Source: Bacillus aerolatus
GTDB lineage: Bacteria; Bacillota; Bacilli; Bacillales; Domibacillaceae
DNA: 64,000 bases
Reading direction: 5' to 3'
Assembly: GCF_009183655.1 (NCBI RefSeq)
Contig: NZ_WEIO01000011.1
Location: forward strand, 1 to 64,000
The notes beneath the pieces were generated by a model. It was not told the DNA's origin. It saw only the letters and a program-made list of their open reading frames with translations, and searched no databases. Positions within the stretch are counted from its first letter, which is position 1; every line of letters begins with the position of its first letter. Shown here one piece after another: positions 58,147 to 64,000 of the stretch. Made by a program: the position numbers and the translations under genes.

Positions 58147-59508
58147 TTAAGTGAAGACCATTTGCACCCAGTAGAATAATAAAAATAAAGTAATGATGGT
58201 TGTTAAGGGTATAACAATCAGTGACACGTTTAAGTAATCTTTCCATGTTATTTTAATCTTATTCTCTCTTAAGATGTGCATCCAAATAAGAGAGGCAAGT
58301 GTTCCGATAGGTAATAACAACGATCCCATATCACTTCCAATAATATTCGCAAGATAAATTGTTTTTAAAGTAATTGGATTCAGACCCATTTCTGTTAGAG
58401 TGATTGTTCCAATCATTAATGCAGGATGGTTATTAAAGAAGTTAGATAAAATGGAAACTAATCCTCCCATAATAAAGGTCGCCTCTAACAAACCTTCGTT
58501 TACAATCGGCCCACATATTTTTACAAGCATTGCTGTCAGCCCTGCGTTATGGAGACCATATATAATCACGTACATGGAAAAGGCAAAGATAAGAATGTGC
58601 CATGGAGTTTTCTTCAAGATATCGACAGGGTTTGTGCGCAAATGGTACCATCTCCAAACGAGTAGGATGACTGAGCCGAGGACGGCTACCAGTTCAATTG
58701 GAATAGAGAAGTAAGAAGCAACAAAGAGGAGACAGCGGATCACAAAGACAAACAATAATACCCTTAACATAAATTTCGTGCGTTTCCGTTTTGTTTCAAC
58801 AGAAATAGTTCCTTTTAAAGGATGAAAGTTTTTCTCGAAAAAGATTTCTTCTATATCATATAAAGGGGCGGGCAATGTTTTTGGCAATTGCTTTCTCACA
58901 ACGATGAACATCAGCCAGGACATAAACAACAATCCTAGTGTAGCAGGTACAAACATCATTACTGTGTGCATATAAAGGGACATATCGATAATTTTCAATG
59001 CGATTAAATTGACAATATTGCTTACGCCAATAGGTGCACTCGAAGCTGTGGCAATCAGAGCGCCGCTTAAGAGATAAGGTATTTGTTGATGAGGCTTTAA
59101 GTGAAGGTTTTTTAAGAGTATGATTAAAATCGGAGTTGTGATTAAAATGCTGCCATCGTTATTAAATAAAAGTGTCATCAAAAAGCATAGAAGCTGAATA
59201 TACCAATATAAACGATAGCCTGAGCCTTTAGCTAAATTTGCAAGCTGTGCAGCCGCCCAGTGAAAAAAACCGAAACTTTCTAATATAACAGCCATGACGA
59301 TCGTAGCTATTATAGTAATAGAGGCACCGCCTATTTTATCGATAATATCCACAATATCTCCACGGGACACAGCCCCTATTAGTAAAATAATCCCTGCACC
59401 GATCGAAGTTGGCCAAGCTTCGTTTAATCCTCCTGGCCTCCAAAATATGACCGTCATCGTCATGAAGAATACAAATACTGTAATTCCCATTTCAAAACTC
59501 ATCATCAA
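58147..59508 (-). CDS. ArsB/ion-transporter superfamily permease (second copy)
   Basis: 453 aa, about 11 helices, clearly paralogous to the permease at 45907-47259: FFNNDGSILITTPILIILL, ALIATASSAPIGVSNIVNLIALKI, NFFNNHPALMIGTITLTEMGLNP and the same C-terminal ITWKDYLNVSLIVIPL ending. RBS AAGGAAG, ATG doublet. No ars genes nearby. The NDG and NNxPA motifs suggest ion/proton antiport; substrate open. Confidence 0.87.
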   Translation of the reverse strand: MMMSFEMGITVFVFFMTMTVIFWRPGGLNEAWPTSIGAGIILLIGAVSRGDIVDIIDKIGGASITIIATIVMAVILESFGFFHWAAAQLANLAKGSGYRLYWYIQLLCFLMTLLFNNDGSILITTPILIILLKNLHLKPHQQIPYLLSGALIATASSAPIGVSNIVNLIALKIIDMSLYMHTVMMFVPATLGLLFMSWLMFIVVRKQLPKTLPAPLYDIEEIFFEKNFHPLKGTISVETKRKRTKFMLRVLLFVFVIRCLLFVASYFSIPIELVAVLGSVILLVWRWYHLRTNPVDILKKTPWHILIFAFSMYVIIYGLHNAGLTAMLVKICGPIVNEGLLEATFIMGGLVSILSNFFNNHPALMIGTITLTEMGLNPITLKTIYLANIIGSDMGSLLLPIGTLASLIWMHILRENKIKITWKDYLNVSLIVIPLTTIITLFLLFYWVQMVFT

Positions 59509-59710
59509 CTCTTCCTTTTCGCTAAAATAATGTACCTATGGCGCCCCTCCTTAACCTCTTGCTATTATCTATATTCTTTTCACTGAAATGCGGACTAGGC
59601 AGCTAACTAGTTTATAAAATTATGTGTTTGTCCCTAGCTGGAGATAAAGCACTAGATCTTTCGAGAGAAAGTGGAAGAAATAAAGTAACCGCTTTATAGA
59701 GAATGAATAC

Positions 59711-59757
59711 AAAGAGGCGGTCTATAAGTGACTGGCACTTATAGATCGCCTCTTTGC
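59711..59757. terminator. Terminator after the YjiH gene
   Basis: CAAAGAGGCGGTCTATAAGTG/CACTTATAGATCGCCTCTTTG long stem, directly downstream of the minus-strand gene. Confidence 0.85.
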
Positions 59758-59758
59758 A

Positions 59759-61147
59759 TTAAAATACGAATAAATGAGCAATTAACACGATGACAGGTAA
59801 CGTAATGACCGTACGCTGTACAAAAATAATAAATAACTCAAAAAAGTTTAGCGGAATGTTCGACCGCAAAATTAAAATACCTATTTCAGACATGTAGATG
59901 AGTTGTGTCAGTGAAATGCCAGCGATGACAAATCGTGTCAATTCACTTTCAATTCCGCTGCCAATGACGGCTGGCAGGAACATATCAGCAAAGCCGACGA
60001 GCATCGTCTGGGCGGCAGCATCGGCTTCTGGCAGTTGCATCCATTCTAGTATCGGGACGAGCGGCGATGAAATAATTTGGAATACAGGCGTAAACTCCGC
60101 CACGATAAGAGCAGCTGCTCCAAGGCTCATTACGAGCGGAATGAGCCCGAACCAAATATCAAATACCGTTTCGACTCCGCTTAAAAACAGTTTCTTCGGA
60201 CTTTTTGCTTTATTGGCTGTGTGGACGGCCTGCTGCCAGCCCCATTTCCATTGCGAAACACCTTCAGGGATCGTTTCATCAATTTGTTGGCCGACTGGCT
60301 CGTAATATGTGTCAGGCTTTCTTGAAAGCGGAGGAATTCTCGGCATAATAACAGCTGCAACGATACAAGCAGCCGCGACAGCTAAATAAAAAGGAACGAA
60401 TAGATGGCCGATGCCAATGACATTGGCAATAACAAGACTGAAAGCAACTGAAGCAATGGAAAAAGTCGTAGCAATAACTGCCGCTTCTCTTTTCGTATAA
60501 TAGCCTTCATCATACTGTTTCGTTGTAACGAGTACACCTACTGTTCCCGCGCCCATCCAAGAAGCTAAACAGTCGATGGAAGAGCGGCCTGGCAAAGTAA
60601 ACAGCGGTCTCATAAATTTAATGACGAGGGCTCCGACAAATTCCATCAAACCAAACTCGACTAACAGCGGAAGTAGAAGCCCGGCGAATAAAAACCAGGT
60701 CATTAATACGGGGGCCAGGCTATAAAGAACAACACCTCCCGTAGTGTCCGACCAAATAAATTCAGGACCAATTTTCAAAATAGTCATTAAGCCAATAAGA
60801 AAGCCGATGAGTCTCATCGCAAAACCGGCAGCCCCAGTGTGAAACAAAGTGTTTAGCAAATGGTTTTCCAAGATGGCACGAGGTTTAAATACGAGTGTGA
60901 TGGCAGACATGGCGGCCGACAAACCTAATATAAAGACGATAAAGCCCGGCAAATAATCTCCGACCGCGGACTGAACGAACGAAGCCATAATTCCGACGCC
61001 GATCGTGACAGCACCGTCATACTTTACTGGCACAAGAAACAGTAAGACCCCGATCAACGATGGGATGATAAATTTCCAGTAGCTGGCGTCGGTTGATACC
61101 GGGCGGCCATTTGGTTCTGTCAGTGAATCCGGTTGTGCTTTCATCAT
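59759..61147 (-). CDS. YjiH family permease (nucleoside-recognition/gate domain)
   Basis: 462 aa with about 11 helices. Gate-domain motifs: LPLLVEFGLMEFVGALVIKFMRPLFTLPGRSSIDCLASWMGAGTVGVLVTTKQYDEG and a second GFADMFLPAVIGSGIESELTRFVIAGISLTQLIYMSEIG. It lies 13 bases after gabT, under the same sigma-54 promoter, so it probably imports an amino-acid substrate used by the aminotransferase. Start ATG doublet behind AAGGAGG. Confidence 0.85.
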   Translation of the reverse strand: MMKAQPDSLTEPNGRPVSTDASYWKFIIPSLIGVLLFLVPVKYDGAVTIGVGIMASFVQSAVGDYLPGFIVFILGLSAAMSAITLVFKPRAILENHLLNTLFHTGAAGFAMRLIGFLIGLMTILKIGPEFIWSDTTGGVVLYSLAPVLMTWFLFAGLLLPLLVEFGLMEFVGALVIKFMRPLFTLPGRSSIDCLASWMGAGTVGVLVTTKQYDEGYYTKREAAVIATTFSIASVAFSLVIANVIGIGHLFVPFYLAVAAACIVAAVIMPRIPPLSRKPDTYYEPVGQQIDETIPEGVSQWKWGWQQAVHTANKAKSPKKLFLSGVETVFDIWFGLIPLVMSLGAAALIVAEFTPVFQIISSPLVPILEWMQLPEADAAAQTMLVGFADMFLPAVIGSGIESELTRFVIAGISLTQLIYMSEIGILILRSNIPLNFFELFIIFVQRTVITLPVIVLIAHLFVF

Positions 61148-61159
61148 AATTCCTCCTTT

Positions 61160-62476
61160 TTATTTGACGAGAACCGCTTCATACTCTGTCAGCGCTTCAT
61201 CTAAAATGTTTAATCCTTCATCAATTTGTTCCTTTGTGACAATTAACGGAGGAATCATCCGGATCACTTCACCTGAATTTCCGCATAAGTAGAAAAGCAC
61301 ACCTTTTTCTAATGCAGCATCGAGGATTCTCATCACGCCTTCACCATCAGGCATTCCTGTAGCAGGATCTGTAATTTCAATCCCGATCATTAACCCGATT
61401 CCTCTAATACTGCCAATGACAGGGTGTTTTTCTTTTAATTTTTGCAGTTCGGCTAAAGCGTATTTGCCCATTTCTTTTGTGTTTTCCAGCAGGCTTTCTT
61501 CCTCAATGATTTCCAGTGAAGCAAGAGCGGCTGAACAAGCCATTGGATTGCCGCCAAATGTCGTTCCATGCGCACCGAGCGGCCATTTTTGCATGAGCTC
61601 TTTCGAAGCGACGGTCGCACTTAAAGGCAGCCCGGCCGCTATGCCTTTAGCAATCGCCATAATATCCGGTGTGACATCGAATGCTTGCGCAGCAAACCAT
61701 TCGCCTGTTCGGCCAAACCCTGTTTGCACTTCATCAAAAATAAGCAAAATGCCGTGGCGGTCACATATTTCACGGATTTTTCTCAGCCAGCCGGCCGGCG
61801 GAATAATGTAGCCGCCTTCACCGAGGACAGGTTCAATAATCATGCAGGCGACTTCTTCTGGATCGACTTGGTGGTTAAACAGTGTTTCAGCGTCTCTCTC
61901 CAGCTTTTCGGAGAAATATTCTTCGGGATCCATCTGCGGCGGGCAATCTTTTGGGTTGGCATACGGCAATTGATACGTCAGCCAAGAAGGCTGCAAATGC
62001 TTTCTGTATTTACTTTTTGATGTAGATACGCTCAAAGCACCGATTGATCGGCCGTGAAAGCATCCAGTGAAAGAAATGACATATGGTCTTTTCGTTGCGT
62101 ATTTAGCCAGTTTGATCGCACCTTCGATAGCCTCCGTTCCGCTATTGGCGAAGAAAAAGCAATCTAAATCACCAGGCAAGATGTCACCGAGCCGTTTGGC
62201 TAACGTTAAAATCGAATCATAAATAATAACGCCTGAAGGACCGTGAATTAAGTGATCGGCACTGTCTTTAATGGCCTGCACAACTTTCGGGTGGCGATGG
62301 CCGACATTTTCAACAGCAATACCTGACGTGAAATCTAAATACGTTTTTCCGTCAGCTCCGTAGTAGTAGCAGCCTTCTGCTTTAACGACCGGTAAATTCG
62401 GATGATCTTTCGCCATGCTTGGCGCCAGCAAGTTTGAAATATTTCCAACGAGATGAGTCCAGTTTTCTTGTTTCAT
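61160..62476 (-). CDS. gabT: 4-Aminobutyrate aminotransferase-like class III aminotransferase
   Basis: About 438 aa PLP enzyme. [78 protein letters not shown] and the PLP lysine in [17 protein letters not shown] mark class III aminotransferases of the GabT branch. Omega-amino acids other than GABA are possible substrates. ATG 62476 follows CAGGAGG. First gene downstream of a sigma-54 promoter, next to its activator. Confidence 0.87.
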   Translation of the reverse strand: MKQENWTHLVGNISNLLAPSMAKDHPNLPVVKAEGCYYYGADGKTYLDFTSGIAVENVGHRHPKVVQAIKDSADHLIHGPSGVIIYDSILTLAKRLGDILPGDLDCFFFANSGTEAIEGAIKLAKYATKRPYVISFTGCFHGRSIGALSVSTSKSKYRKHLQPSWLTYQLPYANPKDCPPQMDPEEYFSEKLERDAETLFNHQVDPEEVACMIIEPVLGEGGYIIPPAGWLRKIREICDRHGILLIFDEVQTGFGRTGEWFAAQAFDVTPDIMAIAKGIAAGLPLSATVASKELMQKWPLGAHGTTFGGNPMACSAALASLEIIEEESLLENTKEMGKYALAELQKLKEKHPVIGSIRGIGLMIGIEITDPATGMPDGEGVMRILDAALEKGVLFYLCGNSGEVIRMIPPLIVTKEQIDEGLNILDEALTEYEAVLVK

Positions 62477-62548
62477 AGTGAAACCTCCTGATAAGCAATG
62501 GTGTAAAAGGCAAAGCTGGAAGACTTGCTGCCTTTGATTATTCCTATT

Positions 62549-62566
62549 ATGCAATATTCATGCCAA
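62549..62566 (-). promoter_or_regulatory. Sigma-54 promoter of gabT
   Basis: Minus-strand TTGGCATGAATATTGCAT fits the -24/-12 consensus TGGCACG-N4-TTGCW (TGGCATG, AATA, TTGCA). It lies in the gap between the activator gene and gabT, about 75 bases before the gabT start codon. Confidence 0.88.
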
Positions 62567-62577
62567 CTTGTGTATAT

Positions 62578-63957
62578 TTATTTATATTTTTTTAATTTTC
62601 TAACGACAGAAGGCTGGCTAATGCCGAGTGCTTTTGCCATTTCGGTCGTCGTTCGGTATTTTTCCTGTGCATGAAAAAGCATTTTCTTTTCTACTTGTTC
62701 CAACACTTCTGCGAGAGTTTGTCCAGTTCTTTCTAGGTTAAACAGCGAGTCGCTTTTTAACTGTAATTGATATTCGGCAGGCAGTTCTTCCAGGTTGATG
62801 AGGGGGGAACGGCTCGTAATCATTAGTCTTTCCATTAAATTTTCGAGTTCCCTGACATTGCCTTTCCACTCCAGTCCTAGTAAGTGCTCGACTAAAAGGT
62901 TGTCCAATTCGCGCTGCCGATTGTGCTGCTTTGCAAAACGGTTTTTAAAATGGTAAATAAGCGCCAGCAAATCTTCTTTCCGTTCACGAAGCGGTGGGAT
63001 GTGAATGGGAACAACATTTAAGCGGAAATATAAATCCTGCCGAAACTCCTGTTTTTCCACCGCTTTCTTCAAGTCGCGATTAGTGGCAGCAATTAAACGA
63101 AAATCTGCTGAAACCGGCTTTGTTCCGCCTACACGATAAAACTGTTTATTTTGAATAAACTTAAGGAGCTTTGCTTGTAAGTGAATCGGAAGCTCGCCGA
63201 TTTCATCTAAAAATAGCGTCCCGCCTTGTGCCATTTCAGCATAGCCAATTTTTCCTTTCGCTTTGGCACCGGTAAATGATCCGCCTTCATAGCCGAAAAA
63301 TTCAGCTTCGAATAACGCTTCCGGAATAGCACTGCAGTTAACTTCGATGAAGGGGCCGTTCTTTTTCGGGCTTTTCAGATGAATTTGCTTAGCGAGTGCC
63401 GATTTGCCCACGCCCGATTCTCCTAACAGCAAAACTGTGACGTCAATATCTTCTATTCTTTGAATGGTATCCACAATATTTTTCATCGCTTGACTGTCAG
63501 CAATCATGCCATCAAGTTTTATACTTTGATGACGAAGCAAGGCAAGTTCGCTTTTTACGCGAGCCATTTCTTCTTCCAAATTATTTAAATATTCCTTGAT
63601 CACAAGCAGTTCGGAAATGTCGTAAGAATAGCTGACGATATGCTCGATTTCTCCTGTTTCCCCGAAAACCGGTATGCCAGTAATTAATATTTTTTTGCCG
63701 GATGGAGTTGTCTGAACGAGAATGACTTTTTTCTTTTTTTGAAGAACTACGGGAGTAATTGCCGGTTTGAACACGCCTTCCTGCTCTAGATCATAGACAG
63801 ATTTTCCGAGCAGTGTTTCGGGTTCGAGGCCGTAATGGCTGCCGCTTCCCTTACTGACTTTTAAAACAATGCCGTTTGCATTTGTGACCATAATATCTTC
63901 TTCGAGAGAATGAAGAACTTCCGCTTTATTGCTCGGATCCATGTAAAAATCGTACAT
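62578..63957 (-). CDS. Sigma-54-dependent transcriptional activator with PAS domain
   Basis: About 459 aa. N-terminal PAS-like sensor (NANGIVLKVSKGSGSHYGLEPETLLGKSVYDLE), coiled coil, AAA+ domain with Walker A GESGVGKSA, loop GSFTGA (variant of GAFTGA), Walker B GTLFLDEIGELP, and C-terminal Fis-type HTH (TTTEMAKALGISQPSVVRKLKKY). ATG 63957 follows GGAGG. It should activate the -24/-12 promoter immediately downstream and so control gabT and the permease. Confidence 0.93.
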   Translation of the reverse strand: MYDFYMDPSNKAEVLHSLEEDIMVTNANGIVLKVSKGSGSHYGLEPETLLGKSVYDLEQEGVFKPAITPVVLQKKKKVILVQTTPSGKKILITGIPVFGETGEIEHIVSYSYDISELLVIKEYLNNLEEEMARVKSELALLRHQSIKLDGMIADSQAMKNIVDTIQRIEDIDVTVLLLGESGVGKSALAKQIHLKSPKKNGPFIEVNCSAIPEALFEAEFFGYEGGSFTGAKAKGKIGYAEMAQGGTLFLDEIGELPIHLQAKLLKFIQNKQFYRVGGTKPVSADFRLIAATNRDLKKAVEKQEFRQDLYFRLNVVPIHIPPLRERKEDLLALIYHFKNRFAKQHNRQRELDNLLVEHLLGLEWKGNVRELENLMERLMITSRSPLINLEELPAEYQLQLKSDSLFNLERTGQTLAEVLEQVEKKMLFHAQEKYRTTTEMAKALGISQPSVVRKLKKYK

Positions 63958-64000
63958 ACAACAGCCTCCATTATTCATTTATGAATAAAAAAATTGAATG

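Overview
The window looks like chromosome of a low-GC Gram-positive spore former of the Bacillaceae. The evidence is the Bacillus-type 5S rRNA and tRNA array, HutP antitermination, Rex, MhqR and CcpA-type operators, an S-box and a ykkC (guanidine-I) riboswitch, and CotB-like coat proteins. A phenylalanine dehydrogenase resembling that of Bacillus badius hints at the Pseudobacillus/Domibacillus neighbourhood; this last point is inference from remembered sequence.

Layout. 1-2265: end of a ribosomal RNA operon (5S) and 20 tRNA genes. Two of these (Val, Gln) appear to be chimeras whose 3' ends come from other tRNAs. 2492-10413: LysE exporter, TatD hydrolase, ytoQ, a TetR-controlled ABC-2 exporter, an ASCH protein, a small membrane protein and hutP-hutH with a histidine-responsive attenuator. 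10414-21668: YjzC-like and zinc-ribbon proteins, a cydDC-hssRS respiratory/haem locus behind a Rex-like operator and a phased 21-bp repeat array, an MMPL transporter, an alkyltransferase-like protein and murB. 21840-29416: MFS transporter, LytTR/DUF3021 pair, phenylalanine dehydrogenase with a cre box, trhO, a TipA/Mta-type MerR regulator and an MhqR-type operon (flavin reductase plus esterase). 29474-35887: a SAM-riboswitch-controlled sulfur operon (O-acetylhomoserine sulfhydrylase, two FMN monooxygenases, an ATP-grasp ligase), a truncated yxjG-like gene and a flavodoxin-type reductase. 36166-44342: an orphan LacI regulator with two palindromic operators, Bcr/CflA efflux, a second MhqR-type operon (quinone reductase plus ring-cleaving dioxygenase), AIM24 protein, CDF transporter, and a guanidine riboswitch with paired SMR exporters.

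44504-49429: yhfK and a minus-strand cluster of three CotB/Sm-like proteins, a small membrane protein and an ArsB-type permease. 49891-53753: a solitary ABC solute-binding lipoprotein, a MerR regulator, a CorC/HlyC protein and a kinase-like protein. 54606-56127: a deletion scar joining a TetR remnant to the tail of a SwrC-like RND pump. 56230-63957: padR-chrA, a second ArsB-type permease, and a sigma-54 locus (activator, gabT, YjiH permease).

Common themes are electrophile, quinone and metal stress defence, organosulfur salvage, and gene decay by deletion. Coordinates and motifs were read by eye; family names come from recognised sequence patterns, not searches.
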